64,000 nucleotides of DNA from Pseudomonas gingeri (GTDB lineage Bacteria > Pseudomonadota > Gammaproteobacteria > Pseudomonadales > Pseudomonadaceae). A program made the translations under genes and the position numbers. Below are positions 42,111-51,849 of this stretch, piece by piece; the first letter of the stretch is position 1, and each line of letters begins with the position of its first letter. The notes beneath the pieces are model-generated. The model was given only the letters and a program-made list of their open reading frames with translations, was not told where the DNA came from and made no database searches. Location of the stretch: assembly GCF_013386115.1 (NCBI RefSeq), contig NZ_JACAOR010000001.1, positions 648,639 to 712,638 on the forward strand, written 5' to 3'.

Positions 42111-43458
42111 TCAGGCCACACTCGTTATGCAGGAAGTTGCGCAAGCCGTCCCGTTGCCGGGCCGACTCCAGATCGTAAGGCAGCACGTTCACCCCCAGGC
42201 CGGCGAGGTCGACGGTCATGCCAAAATGCTCGTGGATCAGCTTGCCCAGACGGGCCATATAGCCTTCGGCGCCCTCGGCACTGGTCAGCGGCAGCAGCAC
42301 CAGCAACAGCGCATGCCCGCGGTCGTTGACCAGGGTCAGGTGCAGGTCGAGACCACGCTGGCTGCGCTCGAACAACCGGGCCAGTTCATCGTTGGGCTGG
42401 GTCAGCTCGAACGCATAGAGGCAGCCGGACAGGCCATGGCGCTCGACATCCACCAGCGAACGCTTGAGCTGGCGGGTGAAGTGCTGGGCGTCGGCACTCT
42501 CCAGTTGCAGGACTTGCGGATCGTAATGCAGCAAATCGGCGATATGCCCGGCGAGCAAGGCCAGCAGGCTGAGGGTGCGCTCCTGGAAGGCAAAGAACGG
42601 CATCTGGCGCACGGCGAGAATCGCCAGCATCCGGCCGTGGGTATCCACCAGCGGAATACAGGCCTGCAATGACGACACCGCGGCCTGGCCGCCGGCATCG
42701 ATCAGCTCTTCACGCACGCTCACCAGTTCCTCGCGTTCGAGGCACAGGCGCACCAGCAGGTCCTTGTTGTCCAGCGGGCCCATGGTCCCGGTGGCCGCCA
42801 GCAGGGTCAGCACCGGCGCGGTGCCGCGCGCCTGCTCCACCCGGTACAGCCCGGCCACCCGCAGCGAGCCGTACTGGCCGAGCAGGGTCAGTACCGGCTC
42901 GGCCAGCAGGATCAGCGAGTCATCGCCATTGGGCGCCGCGCGCAAGCGGTCCCGCAGGCCCAGCAGCGAACTGCGCAGGCTCTGGTCGCTACCGGCCAGA
43001 CGCTGCTCCAGGCGATCGTGGGACACCCGCAGGATCTGGTGTGCCCGGGTGAAGTCGTCGAGCCGGTACTGGCGATACTCGTTGGCCATCTGCAAGCGCA
43101 GCAGCCGCCGTTCCCACAGGTCGCGCACTTCGCCCACGAGCATGCCGCAGACCAGCACCCCGACAATGTAGGACGGCGCAACCTGCGCATAGCCTTCCAG
43201 CCCCGCCTGGCGCAGGACGAAGAATGCCGCCACCAGCAGGCTGGCGCTGATCAGGCCACGGACAAAACCGTAGCGCACACCCAGCAACAGCGGTGCCAGC
43301 ACCGACCAGGGAAATTCACCCTGTACCTGCAGCGGGTCCTCCGGCGTCAACCAGAGACCGAAGCCGATGACCAGCGCGGTCACCAGGAAGGTTTCCAGCC
43401 ATGACGCCGGACCGCTGGCGCGGGGCGCCAGTACGTAGTCCATGTGGGGAGAGTTCAT
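42088..43458 (-). CDS. pelD: c-di-GMP receptor PelD
   Basis: This is a 456-residue inner-membrane protein that activates Pel synthesis when c-di-GMP binds. Four N-terminal helices lie at ~20-120, then a coiled coil, a GAF domain (~160-310) and a degenerate GGDEF domain. The inhibitory-site-like motif RGLD is at residues 368-371 and a further Arg is at 403. These correspond to R367, D370 and R402 of P. aeruginosa PelD, so c-di-GMP control should be intact. The GGDEF active site itself is absent, as expected. The start ATG at 43458 is chosen over the next in-frame ATG five codons later. Confidence 0.94.
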   Translation of the reverse strand: MNSPHMDYVLAPRASGPASWLETFLVTALVIGFGLWLTPEDPLQVQGEFPWSVLAPLLLGVRYGFVRGLISASLLVAAFFVLRQAGLEGYAQVAPSYIVGVLVCGMLVGEVRDLWERRLLRLQMANEYRQYRLDDFTRAHQILRVSHDRLEQRLAGSDQSLRSSLLGLRDRLRAAPNGDDSLILLAEPVLTLLGQYGSLRVAGLYRVEQARGTAPVLTLLAATGTMGPLDNKDLLVRLCLEREELVSVREELIDAGGQAAVSSLQACIPLVDTHGRMLAILAVRQMPFFAFQERTLSLLALLAGHIADLLHYDPQVLQLESADAQHFTRQLKRSLVDVERHGLSGCLYAFELTQPNDELARLFERSQRGLDLHLTLVNDRGHALLLVLLPLTSAEGAEGYMARLGKLIHEHFGMTVDLAGLGVNVLPYDLESARQRDGLRNFLHNECGLNVQQVAV

Positions 43459-43463
43459 CGCAG

Positions 43464-43985
43464 TCACTCGATCCGCAGGCCGCCGACAAGTTTGTCGAGG
43501 ACCTTCTGGGCCGCGCCGGCCAGGCTTTCGCGGGACCAGCCGGCACGGGCGCCGCTGTTGCTCCAGAGCACCTTGCCGGTGCCGGCCTCGACCACCCGCA
43601 GGCTGATGCCCACCGCCGGTTCGCCATCCAGGCCATTCTTGTACTGCCACTCCTCGACGCTACCGGAGACCACGTAGTCGAGCTTCTGCTCACGGGCCCA
43701 GTCCATCGCCCCGGCCAGGCGCTCGTTGTCGTCGAGCAACGCCTGTTCGCCCTGCCCCGGCGCGCCGGCATAGACCTGCGGTTGCAGGCCACGGCTGCTC
43801 AGCACGCTGAGCAGGATCTGCTCACTGCGCTCGCCGGCCTGGGGCGTCTGCGAATAGTTGACCAGCGGCAACACGCCCCACCGGGCCTTGCTGGACAATT
43901 GCGGGCTGCTTTGACCGGTAAAGCTGCTGCAGCCGGCCATCAATACCGCGACCATCGCCAGACTCACGCAACGAATGGATTGCAT
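43464..43985 (-). CDS. pelC: Pel outer-membrane lipoprotein PelC
   Basis: This is a 173-residue lipoprotein with lipobox LMAGC at residues 15-19. PelC forms a 12-membered ring at the outer membrane that guides the cationic polymer into the PelB pore. The mature domain has the conserved WGVLPLVNYSQTPQAGERSE and VLSSRGLQPQVYAG. The start ATG at 43985 follows AGGAG; the frame continues upstream in the pelB-pelC gap without similarity. Confidence 0.94.
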   Translation of the reverse strand: MQSIRCVSLAMVAVLMAGCSSFTGQSSPQLSSKARWGVLPLVNYSQTPQAGERSEQILLSVLSSRGLQPQVYAGAPGQGEQALLDDNERLAGAMDWAREQKLDYVVSGSVEEWQYKNGLDGEPAVGISLRVVEAGTGKVLWSNSGARAGWSRESLAGAAQKVLDKLVGGLRIE

Positions 43986-44013
43986 AAGGTTAACTCCTCT
44001 TTGAATTCCATGA

Positions 44014-47000
44014 TCAGCGTCCGAAACGCACGCTGTAACTGACACCTGCGGTACCGCCGGACTTGCCCGTGCCACCTTCCGGCGCCGACTGGTAGCCGAA
44101 GGTCACTGCCAATTCGTCATCTCCCAGCACCTCGGTACCGACCCCGGTACTGATGGCATAGTTGATCGTGTTGTCGGTCCACTGCCAGCCCGAGCTGACA
44201 TCCACCAGCCAGGTGTACTGCCCGCGTGTGCGGTTCAGTGCCCCCGGGAAGCCCCGTCGCCACGAGCTGCCGAAGAACAGCTGGCCGTAGCGTTTCTGCA
44301 GCAGGGTCTGGCTGGTGATCTCGCTCGGGTCGTCGAGCTCGACCCCGACCAGGTCGATCGCGCCACCCAGGGTATTGGCCAGGTTGGGCAACGAGCGGTT
44401 GTTCAGGCTGTTCTGCTGATAGTCGATACCGCTGCGCAGTTCCCAGTTCGGCCCCTCGAACTGCAAGGTGTGATCGAACTCGATCTTCAGGGCCTGGCCG
44501 TTGCCCAGGTCATCGCCGCCGCGAGTCGAGAACGAGCGCTGGGCCAGGTTCCACGACAGCTGGTCACGAGCCGAGTAGCGATGCCGCCCGCCCACCCAGA
44601 CGTCGTCCTGGCGACCGAAGGCGCGCATCAGCCCGGTGTCCTCGTTCTTGCGGTGCCAGTCGGCGCCGACATCCAGTTCGTTGCCGCTGTCCACCTGCCA
44701 GGTGCGGCTGACCCCGAGGCCGTTGCGGTCATCGTCCTTGCGCAGGCTGCTGTCGAAGATCAGCTTGTAGTTGCCATTCTCCAGTTGCCGCTGCAAGGTC
44801 AGCTCGGTATTGGTCTCGCTGCCCAGGCGTGATGAGTCCAGGGTATCGCCACTGTATTGGCCCTGCTCCAGCACCAGCTTGGCGTACCAGTTGTCGTTCA
44901 GGTAGCGCGCGGTGGTCAGGCGCGGACCGTTGAACACCAGTCCGCCATAGTCCTGCCGCTGCCACGAGAACAGCATGCCCTGCGGGGTCCGCTCGGTCAT
45001 CTCGATGGCCTGGCGACGCAGTTGCTCGCGGATCGCCGGCGGCTGCTCGTCACCCAGCGCCGACAAGCCCACGGCCAGCGCTTCACCGCCGCGACCAAGA
45101 CTGTTGAGAGCCTCGACCTGCTGCGCCGGATCGAGGTCGCCGCTGGCCACCAGGCGTTCCAGGGCCTGGCGATTGCTGCCGCGCAAGGCTTCCTGGATCT
45201 GCTCGTAACTGTTGATCTTCAGGCCACGGCTGCGGGCCCAGGCCAACCAGTCGTCCTTCTGAGCCGACTGGTTGATATCATCCAGCCGCGCCAGCAACTG
45301 ATCGAACCACAGTTGCAGCATCGGCTTGGAACCATCCAGCCATTGCATCGCCTTGTTCTGCGCCTTGCGCGACGAGTAGCTGCTGGCCAGCAGGCGCAAC
45401 CAGGTCGAGTAGCCCTGCGGCGTCGCGCGAATCAGCTCCGGCGTCACCTCGCGGTTGAGCTTGAGCCGCAAGCGCTGGGCCGAATCGGCGTAGCCGGCAC
45501 CTTCCAGGGCATCGGCGTAGGCCGCCTGGACCATCCAGTCCTGGGGATTGGCCTGCAGGTACAGGCGGTACCAGGCCAGGGCCTCGCTGTTGCGCCCGAC
45601 CAACTGGCTGGCGGCGGCAAACGGCAGCCACAGGGTGCTGTCACTGCGCGCCAGGGCTCGCCATTGCTGCAGCAGCGGCTTGATCTCACGGGTGCGACCG
45701 AGGTCGACATACAGCCACATCAGGCGTTCGCGGAACGTGTTGTCATCCGGGAAACGGCTCAACCCCAGGCGATACAGACGCAGCGCCTCGTCGGTCTGCC
45801 CCTGCTGCACCGCCAGCGCGCCACGGGCGGCCAGCACCTGGGAACGATCGGAGGCATCCGGGTACGCCTCGGCCTCCTTGAGCAGGTCGATCACCAGCGG
45901 CCAGTCCTGCAGCTCCTGGGCCAGTTGCAAGGCCGCCACCAGGCGCTGCGGGTTGTGGCCCTGGCGCCAGCTGTCGACCGTCAACTGCAGGGCCTTGCGT
46001 GGATCGCGGGTACGATAGAGGGCAATCAGCTCGCTCTCGTCGCCGAGATTGAGCGAGCCCTTGATCGCCAGCATCTTCTCCAGCGCGACCCGCAGTTCCT
46101 CGTCCAATTCCAGGTCCCAGGCCAGCGCGGCGCGGGACTGCCAGTAATTGATATCGTCGATCTTGTTGCCATCGACCGCGGTGATCACCTTCCAGGCCGA
46201 CTGGCTGTCGAACAGCTTGAGGTGGTTGTTGGCCCAGTCCACGCGCTCGGTGCTGCTCAACGGATAACGCTTGGCAAAGTTGTTCCAGACCTGCAGGCGC
46301 TCCGGGTACTGCTCGGTGTTTTCCAGGTTCTGCAACAGGCGGACCCAGGCCAGGCGGTGTTTCGGGTACTTGGCGACATAGCCGCGCAGCCACTTTTCCG
46401 CCTGCTCGGGCGTACCCCGCGATTCCTCGGCATAGACCAGGGCATCGAGCTCGACATCGGTCAAGGCGCGCTTGTGCATGATCCCCGCCAGGACCGGGAT
46501 GCCCCGGTCGAAGTCGTAGGTCTGCATCGCCAGGCGCCAGGTGTGTTCGAACTCGGCCGGGTTGTCGCGCAGCTTGCTGAGGCTGATCCAGTAGCCCAGG
46601 GCCGATGCCGAATCGCCCTGCCATTCGGCGATATGCGCCATCTGCTCCAGCAGCAGCGGGTCTTCAGGGCGCTGTTCGAGCAGTTGCAAGCCCACGGTGT
46701 GGGCGCCCTCGAGGTCGCCGAACGCCAGGCGCTGCTTGAATTCCTTGGCCAGGATTTCCGGGCTGTCGGGCTGCAACTTGCGCCATGCGGTAAAGAATTG
46801 CTCGGCCAGGCCGACGCGGTTGTGGGCCACTGCCACATCGACGCCCTGGTCAAGCAGGACCGGATTGAAATCGCTCTCGGGATGCGCCAGCAATTCCTTG
46901 CCCAGCAATTCGGCGGCCTGATCGCCACGGTCCGCCGCCACCAGGCCCTTGAAGGCTTCCTCGAGGAACTGCCGGCGCTCTTCCGGTTTCTGGCTGCCCT

Positions 47001-47604
47001 CCAGCAATTGCACATAGAGATCGGCAGCCCGGCCTGGCTGCTCGCTGGCCAGGTACCATTTCCCCGCTTCGGCCAGCCATTTGTCGCGTTGCCTGGGATC
47101 GCGACGGGCCAGTTCGACATAGGCATCGGCCGCCAGGCCCGGGGCCTGGGCACTCAGGGCCAGCGCGGGCAGACGCTCGAGTTGCGGTGTCGGCAATGGC
47201 TTGTAGTCAAAGGCCTTGAAGCGCGCGGCCAGGGCCTGCAACGCGACGCTGTCGGTACTGTTGTTCAGGGCCAGGGCATCGAGCTGCAAGCGGTAATAGT
47301 TCTTCAGCGTCGGATCGGCCTGCGGCCAGTCGAGCAGATGTTTTTCCGCCCGCGGGTAATCGCCCAGCTGGATCAGCAGGTCGAGCAACTGGGTGCGCAA
47401 TTCGCTGTTTTCCGGATGCGCCGCCAACAGCACCTCGGCATAGCTGGCCGATACCTCGTCCGGCTGGCCGCCCTTGGGACGGAATGCGTCCTCGTTGCGG
47501 AAGGTCGCCCACAGCAACACGCCGACAGCGATCGCCACCAGTAGCAGCGCCCAGGGATTGAGCAGCCGCGCGCTTTTGGCCTTAGTTGCAGAGGAGTTGG
47601 GCAT
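44014..47604 (-). CDS. pelB: Pel outer-membrane porin and TPR scaffold PelB
   Basis: This is a 1196-residue protein. One N-terminal inner-membrane helix (NPWALLLVAIAVGVLLWATF) is followed by ~19 TPR-type repeats to about residue 850 and a ~300-residue C-terminal 16-strand beta barrel ending in YSVRFGR. The TPR part binds PelA and the barrel exports Pel. The length agrees with P. aeruginosa PelB (1193). The ATG at 47604 is directly preceded by a GTG. The start lies inside the 3' end of pelA. Confidence 0.95.
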   Translation of the reverse strand: MPNSSATKAKSARLLNPWALLLVAIAVGVLLWATFRNEDAFRPKGGQPDEVSASYAEVLLAAHPENSELRTQLLDLLIQLGDYPRAEKHLLDWPQADPTLKNYYRLQLDALALNNSTDSVALQALAARFKAFDYKPLPTPQLERLPALALSAQAPGLAADAYVELARRDPRQRDKWLAEAGKWYLASEQPGRAADLYVQLLEGSQKPEERRQFLEEAFKGLVAADRGDQAAELLGKELLAHPESDFNPVLLDQGVDVAVAHNRVGLAEQFFTAWRKLQPDSPEILAKEFKQRLAFGDLEGAHTVGLQLLEQRPEDPLLLEQMAHIAEWQGDSASALGYWISLSKLRDNPAEFEHTWRLAMQTYDFDRGIPVLAGIMHKRALTDVELDALVYAEESRGTPEQAEKWLRGYVAKYPKHRLAWVRLLQNLENTEQYPERLQVWNNFAKRYPLSSTERVDWANNHLKLFDSQSAWKVITAVDGNKIDDINYWQSRAALAWDLELDEELRVALEKMLAIKGSLNLGDESELIALYRTRDPRKALQLTVDSWRQGHNPQRLVAALQLAQELQDWPLVIDLLKEAEAYPDASDRSQVLAARGALAVQQGQTDEALRLYRLGLSRFPDDNTFRERLMWLYVDLGRTREIKPLLQQWRALARSDSTLWLPFAAASQLVGRNSEALAWYRLYLQANPQDWMVQAAYADALEGAGYADSAQRLRLKLNREVTPELIRATPQGYSTWLRLLASSYSSRKAQNKAMQWLDGSKPMLQLWFDQLLARLDDINQSAQKDDWLAWARSRGLKINSYEQIQEALRGSNRQALERLVASGDLDPAQQVEALNSLGRGGEALAVGLSALGDEQPPAIREQLRRQAIEMTERTPQGMLFSWQRQDYGGLVFNGPRLTTARYLNDNWYAKLVLEQGQYSGDTLDSSRLGSETNTELTLQRQLENGNYKLIFDSSLRKDDDRNGLGVSRTWQVDSGNELDVGADWHRKNEDTGLMRAFGRQDDVWVGGRHRYSARDQLSWNLAQRSFSTRGGDDLGNGQALKIEFDHTLQFEGPNWELRSGIDYQQNSLNNRSLPNLANTLGGAIDLVGVELDDPSEITSQTLLQKRYGQLFFGSSWRRGFPGALNRTRGQYTWLVDVSSGWQWTDNTINYAISTGVGTEVLGDDELAVTFGYQSAPEGGTGKSGGTAGVSYSVRFGR

Positions 47605-50401
47605 CACTCACCTGCTTCATTGGAAGTTGGAAATGCCACAGGCCCTGTTCGGACTTGCCGGCGTAGCGCTGGCCCTGGACTTCGACCCGGCAGGTACTGG
47701 CCGAGCGCACCGAAAACTCCAGGTTGAACTCACCGGCGAAGGAGAACGTCACCTGTCGCTCATTGACATAACGCCAGTCCCGCAACGGAATATTCGCCAG
47801 CTCCAGCGCCGGGCGTGGGTCACGCTCAGGTCGCAGGGCCAACAGTGGGTGGTCGCTGCTCAGCGCCACATAACGGCCCTGTGGCAGATCGCGGACACCG
47901 GCCACACCCTGGGAGCGAGCGAGGTCCGGCCAACCGAGCGCAGGATCCAGTCGCAGGGTACGCAAGCCATCCAGGCCACGAACCTGCCAGTCGCCATTGA
48001 CGGTGCGGGCCAGGCTGGCCTGGTACAGGCCGTGGACCCGATCCAGGTAATCGCTCATCCACAACGACAGCGGTTGCTGGCCGCGCATGAACTGGTAGAT
48101 ATCGGTCATGGCCTTGATCGAGGCCTGCTTGGTGCCCGAATAGAAGTGGTAGTACAGGTGGATACCACGCAGGCGCCGTGGGCTGTCGGTCAGCTCGAAG
48201 GTGTCGATCACATCGCGGAAACCGTAGTACGGGCCCTTCCACAGGTTGGTGTACATATTCTCGTTGATCACCGGCGCGTAGTACTGCAAGCCGCCTTCGG
48301 TGGGACGCAGCAACGGATAGAGGCCGGTCAGCGACGGATTGGCCTTGGTCAGGATGGTCTGCCCGCCATTGACGTTCTTCAGCCCGGCGTCGTAGGCCAT
48401 CTTGATGGTCTCGGCGCTCGGCAACGCATCGCCCGGCCAGAAGATCATCTTCACCGGCTTCTTCGCGGTGGTCAGGCGGCTGTTGATGTAGTCCCGTGAG
48501 CCGAATATCTCGCGCTTGTAGTCGAGGGTCTTGTAGCCCGGGATATTCAGGCGCAGGCCGTATTCGGCGTGGAAGTCCTCGTCCTGCCTGGCCTTGTCCG
48601 GCTGCATGTAGAACGGATGGCTGTAGGTGTGGCTGGCGACCTCGACCTTGGAATCGGCAAAGATTTCCTGGGCGATCGGCTCCAGCTCCTTGGCCAGGAA
48701 CGGCGACATGCCCTTGGGCCCGACCTCGCCTTCGATGATCGACACCGACGTCAGGAACGGGTTGGGACGAATATAGTCGTCCAGCACCTGGCGTCCGGAA
48801 TACGGTGTACCACGGACTTCGGCGTGGGACGGGAAACCGTCGCCGTCGATATGCACCGTGGCGATCCGCCGGCCGTTCTCGGTGGTGGTGTCCGGGCGCG
48901 GCTGGACCGGCAGGCGCAGGGCTTTCTGGATAAAGGCGAACGGATCGAGAATCCAGCGGGTACGTTCGACGTTGGCCTCCACGACATAAGGCGCCAGTGC
49001 CATGCCGCCCCAGTTGCCGGTGACCACCGGAGCGAACTTGCCGCCCTTGTCGTCACCCAGCAGCAAGGCCGGTTTCGGTCCGTCGGGCAGCAGCGTCACC
49101 CGGGTCAGTTCACGGCTGCGCGCCACCACCGGCGCCTCGAAGGCGCCGATCAGCGCCTTGTCCTGGCTCAGCACATGGAGCCCATCGCGAGCCCCCGGCG
49201 CCGACAGGTTCAGGCCCAGGCGCTTGAGCAGCGCGCGATCCTCGATCGGCAGGCCGGCCATGATCGCCAGGGGCACCTGCTCGTCCAGGCGCTTGCCGAT
49301 CCAGCTATAAAAGGCACGGCTGTCCTGGGGCGGACCGCTGGTCATCCACACCACCACTCCGGCGTACAGGCCGGCGAAGCCGTAGGACGGCAGGCTGTCG
49401 TCGACCGGCAGGTAATCCACCCGATAGCCGAGGTACTCCAGCAGGCCGCCGAGCATCCGGTGCCCGGCGTGGTCGTAGAGTTCGCCTTCGCGGGGGTCGT
49501 AGAGCATGGCGATGCGACGCGGCTGTACTTCCACGCTGCTCAGGCTCAGGGTATTGAGCTCCGGCGTGGTGACCACCGGGATAAAACCTTCCTGGCTCAA
49601 CTGGCGGACCAGCTTGCGCGCTTCTTCGCGACGGTTGGGCGGCAGGTAGTCGATGGCCACCAGCGGGATATTGCGTGCACGCAGCGGCTTGAGTTCGCCT
49701 TCCAGCCAGTTGCGGTCGGATTCGGACACTGGCCGATAGCGCTTGGCCGCGGCATCCCAGCCGGCATGGATCGATTCGACGGCGACGGCCGCGGCCACGC
49801 CATCCAGTTCACCCAGCACTTCGAAACCCCGGTTGAAGAACAGCTTCAGGCCCGGCTGACGGCTGTGCAGCTCCCGCAGAAAGGATGCCAGCGCCTTGCG
49901 TTGCGGTTCGCGGCTGGCTTCGGGGAGCAGTTGGAAACTGTCGAGGGTATCGAGGAACAGGCCGGCATAGCCCTGCTCCTGCAAGGCCTTGGCGCGCTTG
50001 AACAGGTGTTCGCGCCAGGCCGGCGTGGCGATGTCCATGACCTGGCTGTCCCAGGCCTTGTTACGGGTGCTGCTTGCGCCCTGGCTCAGGGCTTCCTTGT
50101 CCAGGGCCGTACGGTCGCCGTCGAACTCGCCCACCGACAGGTAGGCAAACGGCTGGCTGCCGAGTTTACGCAAGGTGGCGACATCACCGCTGCTCATATG
50201 GCCGGGTTCGACCACGGCCCATTCGAACTGCGCCAGTTCCTCGAGCGGTGGCCGCTCGGCGTACCAGAACCCGACGCTGGCAGGTGCCGGCGGTGCGGCC
50301 TGTACGACCGAATGGGTCGCACACAATGCCAGCGCGGTGAACAGCCGCCGTACGGCTTTACAGATACGGCAGACACGCGCCCTGCGAAACTCGATTTCCA
50401 T
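47582..50401 (-). CDS. pelA: Pel deacetylase/hydrolase PelA
   Basis: This is a 939-residue periplasmic protein with a signal peptide (LFTALALCATHSVVQA). An N-terminal GH114-like hydrolase domain covers ~40-290 (VGFWYAERPP, FLDTLDSFQLL). A reductase-like domain follows, then the deacetylase domain with metal-site residues in HIDGDGFPSHAEV (~515) and ASHTYSHPFYM (~590). A carbohydrate-binding-like C-terminus completes it. It deacetylates Pel and can also cut it. It overlaps pelB by 23 bases. An 80-base gap separates it from pelX. Confidence 0.95.
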   Translation of the reverse strand: MEIEFRRARVCRICKAVRRLFTALALCATHSVVQAAPPAPASVGFWYAERPPLEELAQFEWAVVEPGHMSSGDVATLRKLGSQPFAYLSVGEFDGDRTALDKEALSQGASSTRNKAWDSQVMDIATPAWREHLFKRAKALQEQGYAGLFLDTLDSFQLLPEASREPQRKALASFLRELHSRQPGLKLFFNRGFEVLGELDGVAAAVAVESIHAGWDAAAKRYRPVSESDRNWLEGELKPLRARNIPLVAIDYLPPNRREEARKLVRQLSQEGFIPVVTTPELNTLSLSSVEVQPRRIAMLYDPREGELYDHAGHRMLGGLLEYLGYRVDYLPVDDSLPSYGFAGLYAGVVVWMTSGPPQDSRAFYSWIGKRLDEQVPLAIMAGLPIEDRALLKRLGLNLSAPGARDGLHVLSQDKALIGAFEAPVVARSRELTRVTLLPDGPKPALLLGDDKGGKFAPVVTGNWGGMALAPYVVEANVERTRWILDPFAFIQKALRLPVQPRPDTTTENGRRIATVHIDGDGFPSHAEVRGTPYSGRQVLDDYIRPNPFLTSVSIIEGEVGPKGMSPFLAKELEPIAQEIFADSKVEVASHTYSHPFYMQPDKARQDEDFHAEYGLRLNIPGYKTLDYKREIFGSRDYINSRLTTAKKPVKMIFWPGDALPSAETIKMAYDAGLKNVNGGQTILTKANPSLTGLYPLLRPTEGGLQYYAPVINENMYTNLWKGPYYGFRDVIDTFELTDSPRRLRGIHLYYHFYSGTKQASIKAMTDIYQFMRGQQPLSLWMSDYLDRVHGLYQASLARTVNGDWQVRGLDGLRTLRLDPALGWPDLARSQGVAGVRDLPQGRYVALSSDHPLLALRPERDPRPALELANIPLRDWRYVNERQVTFSFAGEFNLEFSVRSASTCRVEVQGQRYAGKSEQGLWHFQLPMKQVSDAQLLCN

Positions 50402-50481
50402 AACTTACTCTTCAGTAGATCAATCCGCACAACATCAGACTACCGACACCCCGCGAACGGGGCGCCTGCAAGGCGATAGAA

Positions 50482-51414
50482 CTAGAGACTGCGGTAAAGT
50501 CGCGCCAGACCTTCGGCCATGACGGTCGGCGTGCCCAGGTCGAAACGCTCGCACAGGCGGCGGTTGTCGGCCCTGGAATGGCGAATGTCCCCGGAGCGGG
50601 CAGGCGCATGGCTCACCGTCAACGGCTTGCCGGCGATCTGCTCCAGGGCGGCAATCAGATCATTGAGGGTGGTTACCCCACTGAGGCCGACGTTGGTGGC
50701 ATCCGGAGTCGGCTGCGGGCGTTCGAGGCCCTGGACCAGGATCTTCACCAGGTCTTCGACATAGACGAAATCGCGGGTCTGTCCGCCATCGCCGAAGACG
50801 GTGATGGGCTGCGCGTTTTTTGCCCGCTCGCTGAAAATGCTGATCACCCCGGAGTACGGCGACGACGGGTCCTGGCGGGGGCCGAAGATATTGAAGAAGC
50901 GCAGGATCACCGGCTCCAGGCCATGCTGGCGCCGATAGAAATCCAGGTAGTACTCGCTGGCGAGCTTATCCGCCGCATAGGGTGTCAGGGGCGATTTGGC
51001 CGTGTCTTCACCGATCGCCGTGCCCTCCCCGTTGTTGCCGTATACCGCGGCACTGGAGGCAAACACCACCCGACGGATACCGGCGGCGATCATCGCCTCG
51101 CACACCCGCAGGGTGCCGATGAAATTGCTCTGATGGGTGCGTACCGGGTCTTCGACCGAGGCCTGCACCGAAGCGACGGCGGCCAGGTGCACCACCGCGC
51201 TGCAACCCTGCATGGCTTCAGCCAGGGTGGCGGCATCGGCGACATCGCCGACCACCAGCTTGAGGGAGGCATTGTCCATCGGCAGGTTGCTCACCTTGCC
51301 GGTGGAGAGATCGTCCAGGACCCGAACGGCATGCCCCTTGGCCAGCAGCGCATCCACAAGATGCGAACCAATGAAGCCAGCGCCCCCAGTTACCAGTATC
51401 CGTTCGGCAGACAT
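50482..51414 (-). CDS. pelX: UDP-N-acetylglucosamine C4-epimerase PelX
   Basis: This is a 310-residue extended SDR epimerase. The Rossmann motif TGGAGFIGSHLVDALL is at residues 9-24. The catalytic Ser/Tyr/Lys are in FASSAAVYGNN and TPYAADKLASEYY. PelX, known from P. protegens and other non-aeruginosa pseudomonads, makes UDP-GalNAc, the Pel precursor. In P. aeruginosa another epimerase does this. It is the first gene of the cluster, and its upstream region probably holds the pel promoter. Confidence 0.9.
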   Translation of the reverse strand: MSAERILVTGGAGFIGSHLVDALLAKGHAVRVLDDLSTGKVSNLPMDNASLKLVVGDVADAATLAEAMQGCSAVVHLAAVASVQASVEDPVRTHQSNFIGTLRVCEAMIAAGIRRVVFASSAAVYGNNGEGTAIGEDTAKSPLTPYAADKLASEYYLDFYRRQHGLEPVILRFFNIFGPRQDPSSPYSGVISIFSERAKNAQPITVFGDGGQTRDFVYVEDLVKILVQGLERPQPTPDATNVGLSGVTTLNDLIAALEQIAGKPLTVSHAPARSGDIRHSRADNRRLCERFDLGTPTVMAEGLARLYRSL

Positions 51415-51735
51415 AGATCATCCCAAAAGAAAAAACACCGCAATCCCAGCGTTTGAAGCTAGCACTCCCGGGGAATAAGGCATGGCAATAAGCCGCAATC
51501 ACTGACCTTCCCTGTAGTACCCACCCTCCCTCACAGGCTGTACCGCCTTTTCATGGAGAGTCTTCAGAACGCTGGCGTCAAAAAAACATGAGTAAAATCA
51601 AGCAATCAACGGAGACATAGTGTGATATTGCGGAGCCAGCGTCAACAATATGTCGAGATTTATGAAATTTCGGGCGAGACCCATGAATAAGCCAATATTT
51701 TGGCTGGCGAGGCCAAAATCGGCAAGGATGAGCGG
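51415..51735 (-). promoter_or_regulatory. Region upstream of pelX, candidate pel promoter and FleQ-like sites
   Basis: No gene is seen here. On the minus strand TTGACGC occurs twice, at about 51641-51647 and 51576-51582. The first belongs to GACATATTGTTGACG, which resembles the FleQ consensus with TTGAC half-sites. TTGACG followed after 17 bases by CACTAT could be a weak sigma-70 promoter. FleQ with c-di-GMP controls pel in P. aeruginosa. The match here is only suggestive. Confidence 0.3.
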
Positions 51736-51740
51736 GCAAG

Positions 51741-51844
51741 ACGGATGCAGTCCGTGACGCACGGTGTCACGAAAGCGCACGCGGAGTGTCCTGGGAGGTA
51801 TTCCCACGCGGGCGCTCAGACGCCTCGACGTGGGAACGATCGGC
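51741..51844. repeat. Degenerate three-palindrome intergenic repeat
   Basis: This is a diverged copy of the composite at 9518-9620 and 38115-38222: GTGACGCACGGTGTCAC, GCGGAGTGTCC, and TTCCCACGC with CGTGGGAACGATC. It lies between the pel upstream region and the end of the LysR gene. Confidence 0.65.
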
Positions 51845-51849
51845 GGGTG

